Shown: positions 7,284 to 15,455, counted from the stretch's first letter. The stretch: 23,237 bases of DNA from JBJEFI01 sp051873875 (GCA_051873875.1 JBJEFI010000172.1:1-23237), one strand, 5' to 3'. The notes: generated from the letters alone by a model not told the origin. A program made the numbers and translations.

Positions 7284-8231
7284 TTATTCGTGAGCTTCTT
7301 CGAATTTTAAATCTATTGCTTGTAATATGAGTAAATCATCTTTGGCATATTTCTCATAAATTAATAACCGCATCGCTTGTGCCCTTATGGCCTTTTCAAT
7401 GATATTTCGTACATAGCGTCCATTGCTAAATAATTTTGGGTTGCTATTCTCTTTTATATCTCTTAAATGTTCCTCTAATTTCTCTTGAGCTTCCCTTGCT
7501 AACACATACTCTTTCTCCTTACAAAGGCAATCTGCTATTTCCATCAATTCACTTACACCGTAATCAGGAAATTCAATAATAACAGGAAAACGAGATTGCA
7601 AACCAGAGTTTAACGTTAAGAAATGATCCATCTCTTTTGAATATCCTGCTAATATTAAAACAAAATCATTTTGTTTATCCTCCATATGTTTTACAATCGT
7701 ATCAATTGCCTCCTTACCAAAATCTCGTTCTCCTCCCCGCCCTAATGAATACGCTTCATCAATAAATAAAATGCCTCCCATCGCCTTCTTTAACAACTCT
7801 CTCGTTTTTTGCGCTGTATGTCCAATATATTCTCCAACTAAATCCGCTCGCTCCGCTTCTATTAAATGTCCTTTTGATAAAATTTTCATATGAGCCAATA
7901 GCTTCCCAATTAACCTAGCAACCGTCGTCTTTCCTGTACCTGGATTGCCCTTAAACAACATATGTAGTACTTGTTTTCCTGACTTTAACCCCATTTGTTC
8001 CCTTTTTTGATTAATATAAATCCAAGCATATACTTCTTTAATAATTTTTTTGATTTGTTCCATGCCAACTAACTTTGACATTTCATCCTCGATATATTTT
8101 AAAATATCATGCTTTGACGCTAACTCTTGTACTTGCCGCTCTACTACTTCCTTTGGCTTTTCAACCATTGTTTTTTGATTAATAACAATATTAATTTGAC
8201 CATTATTCTTCATTCGAATGGTTTTATCCAA
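7284..8231 (-). CDS. spoVK: Stage V sporulation protein K (AAA+ ATPase)
   Basis: An AAA+ ATPase of the CbbX/SpoVK family, required in B. subtilis for spore maturation. Counting from the start chosen here (315 residues), Walker A GNPGTGKT lies at 95-102 and Walker B ILFIDEAYSL at 154-163. Family motifs HLIEAERADLVGEYIGHTA and LQSRFP (with the arginine finger) follow. I prefer the TTG at 8231: AAGGAG is eight bases upstream. The GTG at 8240 would abut that ribosome site with no spacing. Both give the KNNGQINI N terminus typical of SpoVK. A mother-cell (sigma-E type) promoter is expected, but I could not identify a convincing one in the 138-bp divergent gap. Confidence 0.95.
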   Translation of the reverse strand: MDKTIRMKNNGQINIVINQKTMVEKPKEVVERQVQELASKHDILKYIEDEMSKLVGMEQIKKIIKEVYAWIYINQKREQMGLKSGKQVLHMLFKGNPGTGKTTVARLIGKLLAHMKILSKGHLIEAERADLVGEYIGHTAQKTRELLKKAMGGILFIDEAYSLGRGGERDFGKEAIDTIVKHMEDKQNDFVLILAGYSKEMDHFLTLNSGLQSRFPVIIEFPDYGVSELMEIADCLCKEKEYVLAREAQEKLEEHLRDIKENSNPKLFSNGRYVRNIIEKAIRAQAMRLLIYEKYAKDDLLILQAIDLKFEEAHE

Positions 8232-8309
8232 GTTCCCCACTCCTTACTACAAACAAATGCAAATATTTTATTCCCTTTCCATATAACATCCCATCTATGT
8301 TTCTTCTTA

Positions 8310-8350
8310 ATATGTTATAATATTAGGAAATATTAACATATATATCCTAA
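8310..8350. repeat. Nested inverted repeats upstream of the recombinase gene
   Basis: An imperfect dyad (ATATGTTATAATATT against AATATTAACATAT, 8310-8341) overlaps a second one with arms TTAGGA (8323-8328) and TCCTAA (8345-8350). The first contains a TATAAT (8316-8321) that may be the -10 of the recombinase gene. No good -35 is visible. Confidence 0.5.
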
Positions 8351-8377
8351 ATCCCTATTAAAAGAGGTGATATATTT

Positions 8378-9376
8378 ATGAAGAGAATTGAAACGTTGTC
8401 GGATCCAGCTTTAAAAAATGCAATTGCTGATTATGTTTCCTCCTTAACAAATAAAGGACGAAAAAAGAGTACAATTAAACGATATTTATACGATCTCGAT
8501 GATTTTTTACAATGGGTAGAGAAAAAAGAAATTCCTCTTACGTTAAGTATATGGCACAACTTTGTAGAACAAGACTATATGGATTATTTTTTTGAATTAC
8601 AGACGAAAAGAGCTTATTCTGAAAAAACAATCCATCGCATGTATGTCGCATTGTATAAGTTTATGGAGTTCTTAAAGAACTCTGGACATATCACGTCAAT
8701 TCCAATGAATTCAACTGCATTAATTAAGCAACCACAACGTCATCTTGAAGAAGAGGATTTTTTAACAGAAGCAGAGTATAAAGCTCTTATGTATATTGTT
8801 GATAGTTATGATGGATTAAGCGAGAAACAATTGAAAGTTCGACCAATGCTCGCTGGTCGAAACAAATCTATTTTTATTTTATTAATGGATTATGGCATAA
8901 CATTACAAGAATTACTATCCTTACAAATGAATCAGATAAATTTTCACAAAAATGAACTCACTATTCCTCCTGTAAGTGGACGAAGCCGCATTATTAAATT
9001 AAAGGAAGAAGATAAACAAGTCTTGTATCACTATATCCAAACCATTCCAGAACCCGTTCGTCCCAGCTATCATTCTACAGATCCCCTATTTGTAGCCTTT
9101 GATTTTAATCGTGGGACATACCGCTGGGTCTATGAAACAGAAAGTCCAAAAGCATTTACAGAGATTGCTACCCAAAAAATGATTCGAATGGAAGTACAGC
9201 GAGCTGGATTAAGAAAAGGAATTTCAGCACAACATTTCCGAAATACGTATATTTTAAATCTCATTAAACAAGGGGAAACAGAGGATTCTATCTTAAATAA
9301 ATGCGGTTTAAAAGCAAAGTTAACATTAAAACGGTATGTTGATTATGCAAAAAAGGAAAAAATAAAAAAGGTGTAA
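8378..9376 (+). CDS. Degenerate tyrosine recombinase/integrase-like protein
   Basis: A 332-residue protein with the architecture of XerC/D-type tyrosine recombinases: an N-terminal SAM-like core-binding domain (about 10-110) and a C-terminal catalytic-fold domain (about 125-325). The active site looks incomplete. The first catalytic arginine, normally in GLR-x-x-E, is Thr175 in GITLQELL. The HxxRH box reads QHFRNTY, so Arg288 is kept but the flanking histidines are displaced or lost. The GH/GW histidine is Leu311 in CGLKAK. Tyr320 in KRYVDY remains. It may bind DNA without efficient strand exchange, or catalyse with a divergent site. It is divergent from spoVK and converges on hfq. AGAGGTGAT precedes the ATG. 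Its place amid conserved genes suggests a resident rather than a phage gene. Confidence 0.85.
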   Translation: MKRIETLSDPALKNAIADYVSSLTNKGRKKSTIKRYLYDLDDFLQWVEKKEIPLTLSIWHNFVEQDYMDYFFELQTKRAYSEKTIHRMYVALYKFMEFLKNSGHITSIPMNSTALIKQPQRHLEEEDFLTEAEYKALMYIVDSYDGLSEKQLKVRPMLAGRNKSIFILLMDYGITLQELLSLQMNQINFHKNELTIPPVSGRSRIIKLKEEDKQVLYHYIQTIPEPVRPSYHSTDPLFVAFDFNRGTYRWVYETESPKAFTEIATQKMIRMEVQRAGLRKGISAQHFRNTYILNLIKQGETEDSILNKCGLKAKLTLKRYVDYAKKEKIKKV

Positions 9377-9397
9377 AGGAAATCCTTTACACCTTTT
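9366..9397. terminator. Bidirectional terminator between the recombinase gene and hfq
   Basis: A perfect 14-bp stem AAAAGGTGTAAAGG / CCTTTACACCTTTT has a 4-nt loop. The recombinase stop codon TAA (9374-9376) lies inside the stem, and the hfq stop is nine bases beyond. Confidence 0.88.
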
Positions 9398-9405
9398 ACC
9401 ATTTT

Positions 9406-9630
9406 CTATTCTAATTCCACGTTCATATTGCGCTGTGGAACAAACGTCGAAATAGCATGTTTATAAATCAACTGCTGTTTTCCTTCTGTTTCAAGCAAAA
9501 CAGTGAAATTATCAAACGCTTTTACTAATCCCTTTAATTGAAATCCATTTAATAGAAATACAGTAACAAATACATTTTCCTTACGTAGTTGATTCAATAC
9601 TTGATCTTGAATATTAACTGGTGATTTCAT
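9406..9630 (-). CDS. hfq: RNA chaperone Hfq
   Basis: A 74-residue Sm-like protein that forms a hexameric ring and binds small RNAs and A-rich RNA. The Sm1 motif includes FLLNGFQLKG and FDNFTVLLE. The Sm2 motif is YKHAIS (56-61), which lines the proximal U-binding pore. The short acidic tail NVELE is typical of Bacillus Hfq, which lacks the long enterobacterial C-terminal region. A strong GGGAGG site precedes the ATG. It follows miaA by 41 bases on the same strand, the usual miaA-hfq arrangement. Confidence 0.97.
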   Translation of the reverse strand: MKSPVNIQDQVLNQLRKENVFVTVFLLNGFQLKGLVKAFDNFTVLLETEGKQQLIYKHAISTFVPQRNMNVELE

Positions 9631-9671
9631 TTGACTTCCTCCCTCTCTCTCTTCCTAGAATAATATTCTAT

Positions 9672-10610
9672 CTATATCCTTAATTTTCCTTCTATATATT
9701 GAAAAATTTCTTCAATATTTACACCTTCTGTGACATCGAACCATTGAACGTCCATTTTATTTCGGAACCAGGTCAATTGACGCTTTGCATACCGTCTTGT
9801 ATTTTGCTTAATGTTATTGACTGCATCTTCTAACGATACTTTCCCATCAATATATTCATATAATTCTTTATACCCAATCCCTTGAACAGATTGACAATCG
9901 ACAACACCTTCATTATATAACTGTTTTACCTCTTGAAGCAAACCTGCCTCCATCATTAAATCGACACGTAAATTTATTCGTTCATACAATTTATCTCGAT
10001 CCATATTTAAACCAATCATGGCTATATCATATAGAGGTGTATTTTCCGTTTGTTCTTGTTGATTAGAAAACAATTCGCCCGTTGTCTCTATGTATTCTAA
10101 CGCTCTTGCAACTCTACGAACATTTTTATGATGAATTCGCTCTGCTGCTAGTGGATCTTTTTCTTCTAAAAGATGATGCAATGCTTCTGTACCATGAATA
10201 GATGCGAAATGTTCTAACCTCTCCCGTAATGCCTCATCTCCCTTTTGCTCTGAAAAATGATAATCATATAAGGCTGCTAATATGTATAAACCTGTCCCGC
10301 CGGCAATAATCGGCATTTTCCCACGACTAGAAATTTCATCAATCTTCTCTCGTACCATGCGCTGAAAATCGGCTACCGAAAATGTTTCAGTTGGTTCTTT
10401 TATATCAATTAAATGATGAGGTATACCTTCCATTTCAGCTTCCGTAATTTTTGCCGTTCCTATATCCATTCGTTTATAAATCTGCATGGAATCGCCACTA
10501 ATAATTTCACCATTGTATCTTTTGGCAATCTCAATACTCGATTTTGTTTTACCGACAGATGTCGGACCAATAATCACAATTACTTTTTGTTTCAATGCTG
10601 TCACACTCAT
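9672..10610 (-). CDS. miaA: tRNA dimethylallyltransferase MiaA
   Basis: Transfers a dimethylallyl group to A37 of tRNAs that read UNN codons, the first step to the ms2i6A modification. The P-loop GPTSVGKT (15-22) and the SGDSMQIYKRMDIGTAK segment, which holds the catalytic aspartate and substrate contacts, are intact. So are HHLID and, further on, the conserved QGIGYKE and RRYAKRQLTWFR motifs. Its 312 residues are normal for the family. The ribosome site is poor: no clear GGAGG precedes the ATG at 10610. A downstream TTG would lose only a few residues. It leads the miaA-hfq operon. Confidence 0.96.
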   Translation of the reverse strand: MSVTALKQKVIVIIGPTSVGKTKSSIEIAKRYNGEIISGDSMQIYKRMDIGTAKITEAEMEGIPHHLIDIKEPTETFSVADFQRMVREKIDEISSRGKMPIIAGGTGLYILAALYDYHFSEQKGDEALRERLEHFASIHGTEALHHLLEEKDPLAAERIHHKNVRRVARALEYIETTGELFSNQQEQTENTPLYDIAMIGLNMDRDKLYERINLRVDLMMEAGLLQEVKQLYNEGVVDCQSVQGIGYKELYEYIDGKVSLEDAVNNIKQNTRRYAKRQLTWFRNKMDVQWFDVTEGVNIEEIFQYIEGKLRI

Positions 10611-10650
10611 TTCACATATTTACTTTTATCTCGTTCTACCTAATCATCAT

Positions 10651-10672
10651 TAGGAGTTGAAGAAAACTCCTA
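10651..10672. other. Hairpin in the miaA upstream region
   Basis: An 8-bp perfect stem TAGGAGTT / AACTCCTA with a 6-nt loop lies about 40 bases upstream of the miaA start. Beyond a 3-nt bulge, CAT/ATG can extend it. It has no T tail, so it is not a standard terminator. Its role is unknown. Confidence 0.4.
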
Positions 10673-10737
10673 CTAATGAAAGTTTCACTTTATCCGTTAA
10701 TCTGTGAATTATTATATCATGAAAACCAAAAAGAAAT

Positions 10738-10774
10738 AGGGGCAGTGACGAATAAAGCTTTTGACACTGCTCCC
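10738..10774 (-). terminator. Probable terminator of the M56-blaI operon
   Basis: GGGAGCAGTG pairs with CACTGCCCC (one G-U) around a 17-nt loop and is followed on the minus strand by TATTTCTTTTT. The loop is long and the T tail interrupted, so this is less certain than the other terminators. Confidence 0.5.
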
Positions 10775-10820
10775 ATTATCTCTCCACATTGTTTTAGTAT
10801 ACCCACTTTTTAAAAAAAGG

Positions 10821-11201
10821 TTACCTATTACCCTCTTCTTTTTCATCTAAAAGTTGCCTTAACTCTTGAATATCTTGTTTGCTTAATTCATTTTTCTTCA
10901 TAAACGCTGTTACAAGCATACTTAATGAACCATCATAAATTTTTCCTAACAATGATTTTGTTTCTGAAACAATGACTTCATCTTGTGAATACAATGCCCT
11001 GCAAATATACCCCGGCTCTATTCTTTCAATAATTCCTTTATCAATTAACTTTGTAATAATCGTATATGTGGTATTCCGTTTCCAACCGATTTTGTTCATT
11101 AATTCGGTGGCAATATCACCCGCACTTCGCTCCCCATGCCTCCAAATAATTGCTAATACTTTTAATTCCGATTCATGAATTCGTGGCACTTCTTTCTCCA
11201 T
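10821..11201 (-). CDS. BlaI/MecI-family transcriptional repressor
   Basis: A 126-residue repressor of the BlaI/MecI/CopY family. The N-terminal winged helix (about 8-75) carries ESELKVLAIIW and the recognition region WKRNTTYTIITKLIDKG. The C-terminal helices form the dimerisation and protease-sensitive region. In staphylococcal BlaI and MecI the partner-triggered cut is at an Asn-Phe bond. The matching position here seems to be Ala99-Phe100 (TAFMKK), so cleavage specificity may differ. It follows the M56 sensor gene by 19 bases, with AAAGGAG before the ATG, and is probably co-transcribed with it. The likely target is the 34-bp dyad at 12967-13000. No beta-lactamase or PBP2a gene is present nearby. 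Confidence 0.9.
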   Translation of the reverse strand: MEKEVPRIHESELKVLAIIWRHGERSAGDIATELMNKIGWKRNTTYTIITKLIDKGIIERIEPGYICRALYSQDEVIVSETKSLLGKIYDGSLSMLVTAFMKKNELSKQDIQELRQLLDEKEEGNR

Positions 11202-11220
11202 TTCCCTCTCTCCTTTCTAC

Positions 11221-12950
11221 TTATTGTATTGGCATAAACGCTACATTCCATATTCCATCTTCATCTTTAATCATGTTAAATCCAGCCATTACTTGTTCTA
11301 ATGAATCTCCCATGCTTGGGCGAAAATATTCAATATAACCAGAAATGTCATCTGTTTGAATAAATTTCCCTTTTTCAATATTTGCAAACTTTTGTAAGAT
11401 TTGCTCTTGTGTACCCCGATCTTGTGCTGGCATTTTCTCATCCTCTTCTTTTGACCATTGTACGTATTCCTCTCGGTCTGTATACAAAGCATATACCACA
11501 TCATAGCGTTTATCTAATTGGGATTGTACATATAATTTAGCAATACTAATTGGCTCTAGCTTCGCTAAATGTTTTTCATTTAAATCCTTTGAGAAAATGT
11601 CATAAATATCTCGCTCTTCTTTTGTTAACGATAATACCCTTACTACTTTTTCCGATAATTTATCTACAGGATTTTCCCATATCAATCTTCCATCACTAGA
11701 TCGAGCTTCTGTTTTAAATGGCTCTAACGTATCTTCAAAATATGTAGACCACATGCGCCCTTCTTGCGTTTCAACAATTGTTGCTTGTTTCTCCTCTGCC
11801 CCTTGCTTTACAACTACGGATTGGATATCTTCATTTGTTACCATACCTGCCAACGAAACAATTGACACTTTTTGATTATCTAGCATGCCCCAACTAATTC
11901 CTTCTTTTGGTTTAAGTTCTACATTTGCACTGTTATTATTAACTTTCAAATCATTCGATATAAACATCTGACGCAAGCCAGTTTCATCTTTATATACATA
12001 TAACGTTCCATTTTTTATTTTTTGTTGATGCAATAACACGGTTGATTTTGGATGCGGTACATAATCCATAAAATCCTTCGAAGCTGATTGTTTATTAGTC
12101 GTTAGTAAGCCAATTGCTAAGAGAAGTGCAATTACAATTCCAATGACTAGTGTGCTTTTTTTATATATTTTACCACTCATAATTTGAGAAATCCGTCCCT
12201 TCACATGGTTTTTGCTAAANNNNNNNNNNNNNNNNNNNNNNNNNNNNNNNNNNNNNNNNNNNNNNNNNNNNNNNNNNNNNNNNNNNNNNNNNNNNNNNNN
12301 NNNNNNNNNNNNNNNNNNNCATTTAATGTCTCCATTAAATGATAAGGAATTACCACAACCGGTTTGAATATTCCAAAAACGAAAGGTGTACGATAATAGG
12401 GCGAACAAATAACACTCACCTTTCTTCTCATCATTAACTCGTTCATACATTCCATTGTTAGCTCATTTACTAATGGATGATACATCGTCTTTTTTAATTT
12501 TTGTTTCGTAGATATAATTGTTGCACTAACAAAACAAAGCAATAAGACAATCACAGCTAACCAAATAGTAACAAGTATATTCATCCCTGTAAAAATAGAC
12601 TGCTTTTCATCTGGGAGTATTACTTGTTCAGTAGAAGTTGGTTTATTTATTTCTGCTTTATTTTCTACATTAGAATTTGGGATTAATGCCGTTTCTTGCT
12701 GTTGAGGATTTGTTGTTAGTTGATTCATCGTTATATTTGTTGCTTCTTGCTTATTAACAAATTGAAATACAGATAAAGGGCTACTTATTTCAATCGGAAT
12801 ACATAATTTTATAAGCAAAAGCCCCCATAATACATAATGAAAATGAGCCGATATTCGATTCCGAAAAAGCAGACGTAACAATATAATTGCTACAATAATG
12901 ATTGATGCTACAATACTTAATTCTAAAAAATAGAAAAAAACCGCCGCCAC
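11221..12950 (-). CDS. M56-family (BlaR1/MecR1-like) sensor metallopeptidase, interrupted by an assembly gap
   Basis: The gene is split by 100 N at 12220-12319. The two flanks read in different frames, which shows only that the true gap length is not 100. Before the gap, 210 residues start at a GTG with AGAGGG upstream. They hold membrane helices near 8-28, 37-54 and 120-146, then the family segment TPFVFGIFKPVVVIPYHL. The zinc motif HExxH should lie in the gap and cannot be checked. After the gap come FSKNHVKGRISQIM, a last membrane helix (STLVIGIVIALLLAIGLL) and an extracellular domain of about 290 residues. That domain shows no penicillin-binding SxxK or KTG pattern I could recognise. In BlaR1-like proteins ligand binding activates the peptidase, which removes the BlaI repressor. 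The ligand here is unknown. Confidence 0.82.
12220..12319. other. Scaffold gap (100 N) inside the M56 gene
   Basis: Exactly 100 N, an assembly placeholder. Typical M56 proteins have roughly 70-100 residues between the flanking motifs, so the true gap is probably longer than 100 bases. Confidence 0.95.
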
Positions 12951-12966
12951 TTACTCACACCCTCTC

Positions 12967-13000
12967 TTTCTACTCTAATAGTATTCTATAACAGTAGAAA
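12967..13000. promoter_or_regulatory. Probable BlaI-type operator (34-bp dyad)
   Basis: The outer arms TTTCTACT and AGTAGAAA are perfectly inverted. Over the whole 34 bp only three base pairs break the symmetry. It holds two overlapping TACT...AGTA units, like BlaI/MecI/CopY operators. It lies 16 bases upstream of the M56 start and includes TATAGAAT/TACTAT, which could serve as the -10 on the minus strand. Confidence 0.7.
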
Positions 13001-13037
13001 AGAAAAAGAAAGATAGTTCTGAAAATTTCGTTCGACA

Positions 13038-13070
13038 AAAAATGCTTGGATTATGTTTCCAAGCATTTTT
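13038..13070 (-). terminator. Terminator after the ABC permease gene
   Basis: A perfect 13-bp stem AAAAATGCTTGGA / TCCAAGCATTTTT with a 7-nt loop lies three bases beyond the permease stop. It separates the ABC operon from the M56-blaI unit. Confidence 0.88.
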
Positions 13071-13073
13071 ATC

Positions 13074-14033
13074 TTAATAATCCCATTTAAATGTTTTGCT
13101 TGCTACAGTAAAACCAAAAACTAACCAACCTACTAAAATCAATAATTGGGGCCAAAGAGCTGTTATTGATACACCTACATTCATTGTTTCACGCAATGCA
13201 GTCGATAAATGTGAAATCGGCAATATTTTTACAATAGGTTGAAGAAAGGCTGGCATATTTTGAATCGGAAAAAATACTCCGCCTAAAAACATCATTGGGA
13301 AAGTAAGTAACCCCGCAATTGGTCCTGCACTTTCTGGTGTCTTGGCAATACTGGCAATGATAAATCCTAGTGACATAAATGCCAATGTACCAAGGATAAC
13401 AAATAAAATTAACGTAAACCAGGAACCTTGTACAGTAATGTCAAAAACAAGTTTTGCACAAAGTAAAACAAGTAACGCTTGCACACCATTCAATACTAAG
13501 CGTGCTGTAATTTGAGCCGCAATAAATGTAGATGCCTTTAACCGTGTACTTTGCATTCTTCTTAAAATGCCACGTTCTCGCCAAGCTGCAATTTGCCCTG
13601 CTACTCCATTCATATTGTTACTCATGATCATCATTGCCACAATTCCTGGTACTAAAAAGTCAATATACCGAAGTTGGATACCTTCTATTCCTTTTGGATT
13701 CGTTACTACTACTGCTTCATATTTGGCAATGGTTTTACTAATCCCATCAATTACACCGTTCACAACGGTCATTCCTAGCTGAGATTGNNNNNNNNNNNNN
13801 NNNNNNNNNNNNNNNNNNNNNNNNNNNNNNNNNNNNNNNNNNNNNNNNNNNNNNNNNNNNNNNNNNNNNNNNNNNNNNNNNNNNNNNGAAATACGAATAT
13901 TATTATCATTCCCTACAAATGTCCCCATTGTAACCATTAAAATAATCGGAAACAGCATTGTCCAAAGTAATACTTGACGATTACGAGCAAAGATACGAAG
14001 CTGAGCCAATGTTAATTGCCAATATCCTCTCAT
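13074..14033 (-). CDS. ABC-2 type transporter permease, interrupted by an assembly gap
   Basis: The membrane subunit of an ABC-2 (drug or antibiotic exporter) transporter. The N terminus MRGYWQLTLAQLRIFARNRQ leads into the first helix. A large extracellular loop follows, part of which is lost in the 100-N gap (13788-13887). The C-terminal half carries the usual block of helices with LVPGIVAMMIMSNN, AAWRERGILRRMQ (coupling region) and FPMMFLGGVFFP. The start ATG overlaps the ATPase stop in an ATGA, so the two are translationally coupled. The frames on both sides of the gap happen to agree, but the true length of the missing part is unknown. The substrate is not predictable. Confidence 0.9.
   Translation of the reverse strand: MRGYWQLTLAQLRIFARNRQVLLWTMLFPIILMVTMGTFVGNDNNIRIXXXXXXXXXXXXXXXXXXXXXXXXXXXXXXXXXXQSQLGMTVVNGVIDGISKTIAKYEAVVVTNPKGIEGIQLRYIDFLVPGIVAMMIMSNNMNGVAGQIAAWRERGILRRMQSTRLKASTFIAAQITARLVLNGVQALLVLLCAKLVFDITVQGSWFTLILFVILGTLAFMSLGFIIASIAKTPESAGPIAGLLTFPMMFLGGVFFPIQNMPAFLQPIVKILPISHLSTALRETMNVGVSITALWPQLLILVGWLVFGFTVASKTFKWDY
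13788..13887. other. Scaffold gap (100 N) inside the ABC permease gene
   Basis: Exactly 100 N, falling in the extracellular loop after the first membrane helix. Confidence 0.95.
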
Positions 14034-14950
14034 TCTTCTCTTAAACTCCTTCCCGTAAATTGAATAAACACATCTTCAAGTGTCGCTGTCCGCGTTTGCA
14101 AATCATGTAAAACAATGTTTTCCTCATTCGCAAGCGTAATCAATTCCACTAAGGTCTCTTGTAAACAATTTGTATACAAGGTTATTTGATTATCTGTAAC
14201 CGAATATTTTTGGGCAGTAGGAAGGGATAAAAAGATAGAATAATCTCCTTCATTTTGTCTAAAAGTAATGGCATTATTGGAACTTAACATTTTTACTAAT
14301 GCATTTGGTGTATCAAGAGCTATTAATTTTCCACGATCAACAATACCAATTCGATCACATAGCACATGGGCCTCATCCATATAATGAGTTGTTAAAACAA
14401 TTGTTTTCCCTCGTTGTTTTAACGAAATGATAATATCCCATAAGGTGCGTCGTGCTTGTGGATCTAACCCTGTCGTTGGTTCATCTAAAAAAATAATTTT
14501 CGGATCATGAACAAGGGCTAAGGCGATTGCTAATCGCTGCTTTTGTCCCCCCGATAAATTCTTTACTCTATCTTTCTTTTTTTCTTCTAATAACATCTCT
14601 TTTATTAAATTATCAATATCAACATGCTCAAAATAAAAGCTAGCATACATTTCAAGTATTTCTCTAATCGTTAATAATTCAAATAAAGATGTAGACTGTA
14701 ATTGAACACCAATAACATCCTTTACATAATCTATTTGTTTGATAACATCATAACCAGCTAAGGTAGCTGTTCCTTCATCTGGTTTTCGTAAACCGACTAA
14801 CATTTCAATTGTTGTTGTCTTTCCAGCCCCGTTTGGACCTAATAAGCCGAATATTTCTCCATCATATACCTCAAAACTTAAATCATCTACCGCTCGTGTT
14901 GTTTTATATGTTTTCACTACATGTTTCACTTCAATAATGATATCTTTCAT
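14030..14950 (-). CDS. ABC transporter ATP-binding protein (drug-export type)
   Basis: A 306-residue ATPase of the DrrA/CcmA-like export family. It shows Walker A GPNGAGKTT (38-46), signature LSGGQKQRL (132-140), Walker B IIFLDEP (152-158), D-loop GLD and the H-loop histidine 189 in TTHYMDEA. About 80 C-terminal residues follow the nucleotide-binding domain, as usual for drug exporters. I chose the ATG at 14950, which has a GGGGGG run four bases upstream. A GTG at 14962 overlaps the stop of the preceding gene and has no ribosome site. It powers the permease encoded immediately downstream (4-base overlap). Confidence 0.95.
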   Translation of the reverse strand: MKDIIIEVKHVVKTYKTTRAVDDLSFEVYDGEIFGLLGPNGAGKTTTIEMLVGLRKPDEGTATLAGYDVIKQIDYVKDVIGVQLQSTSLFELLTIREILEMYASFYFEHVDIDNLIKEMLLEEKKKDRVKNLSGGQKQRLAIALALVHDPKIIFLDEPTTGLDPQARRTLWDIIISLKQRGKTIVLTTHYMDEAHVLCDRIGIVDRGKLIALDTPNALVKMLSSNNAITFRQNEGDYSIFLSLPTAQKYSVTDNQITLYTNCLQETLVELITLANEENIVLHDLQTRTATLEDVFIQFTGRSLREE

Positions 14951-14961
14951 ATGTCCCCCCA

Positions 14962-15396
14962 CTATACACGATGAGTATCTTCACGCCATTGATTTACTTG
15001 TTTCTTAATGTCTACTGGCATTAATTGTTCTTTTACAGCTGTTTCTACTAAACTGACAATCTCTTCATCACTAGCAAAACGTAATGCGACAACTTGTTTT
15101 ATCGTCAAAGAAGTTGGTAATACATTTCCCGTTAGTCGATAATATCGAAAGTTTTCTTCCATTCGAATAACACGATCTTGCACTTTCATGCTATATAGAC
15201 GAAACAAGCCAAAAATTAAAACGATACATATGGAAGCTGTAAAGAGAACTAGCGCTCCTAATATCTCTCCTTCATTTTTAATTGTAAAAATAACATTTGT
15301 AATACTACCAATTAACGTAACAAAAACAAAAAAGGTACCTACATAATGATAAGCTGGGTCTATTCGAGTATGATGATTAAAATCTTGTTTTTTCAT
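14962..15396 (-). CDS. Small two-helix membrane protein (DUF6526-like), ABC operon
   Basis: A 144-residue protein with membrane helices near 18-38 and 46-66 and a cytoplasmic C-terminal half rich in charged residues (MEENFRYYRL, FASDEEIVSLVETAV). It resembles the DUF6526 family, small proteins often encoded next to export-type ABC ATPases. I make this assignment from pattern only. It starts at an ATG with GGAGGG seven bases upstream. Its stop codon TAG lies 11 bases before the ATPase ATG, so it is the first gene of a three-gene operon with the ATPase and permease. A role as accessory or regulatory subunit is inferred from position alone. Confidence 0.75.
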   Translation of the reverse strand: MKKQDFNHHTRIDPAYHYVGTFFVFVTLIGSITNVIFTIKNEGEILGALVLFTASICIVLIFGLFRLYSMKVQDRVIRMEENFRYYRLTGNVLPTSLTIKQVVALRFASDEEIVSLVETAVKEQLMPVDIKKQVNQWREDTHRV

Positions 15397-15455
15397 TTTA
15401 TCCCTCCATTTTTCATTCTAACTATATGGTATCCTAATTTAAAAACGGTTAGCAT

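Noticed and set aside
8241..8309. Sigma-E promoter for spoVK
   Set aside because: A CATAGAT element resembles a sigma-E -10, but no matching -35 at 14-15 bp was convincing, so it was not annotated.
12321..12450. Reading frame running from 12450 through the N gap into the M56 C-terminal part
   Set aside because: Its sequence before the gap is out of frame. The real N-terminal part of the M56 gene is in another frame, and the apparent fusion is an artefact of the 100-N filler.
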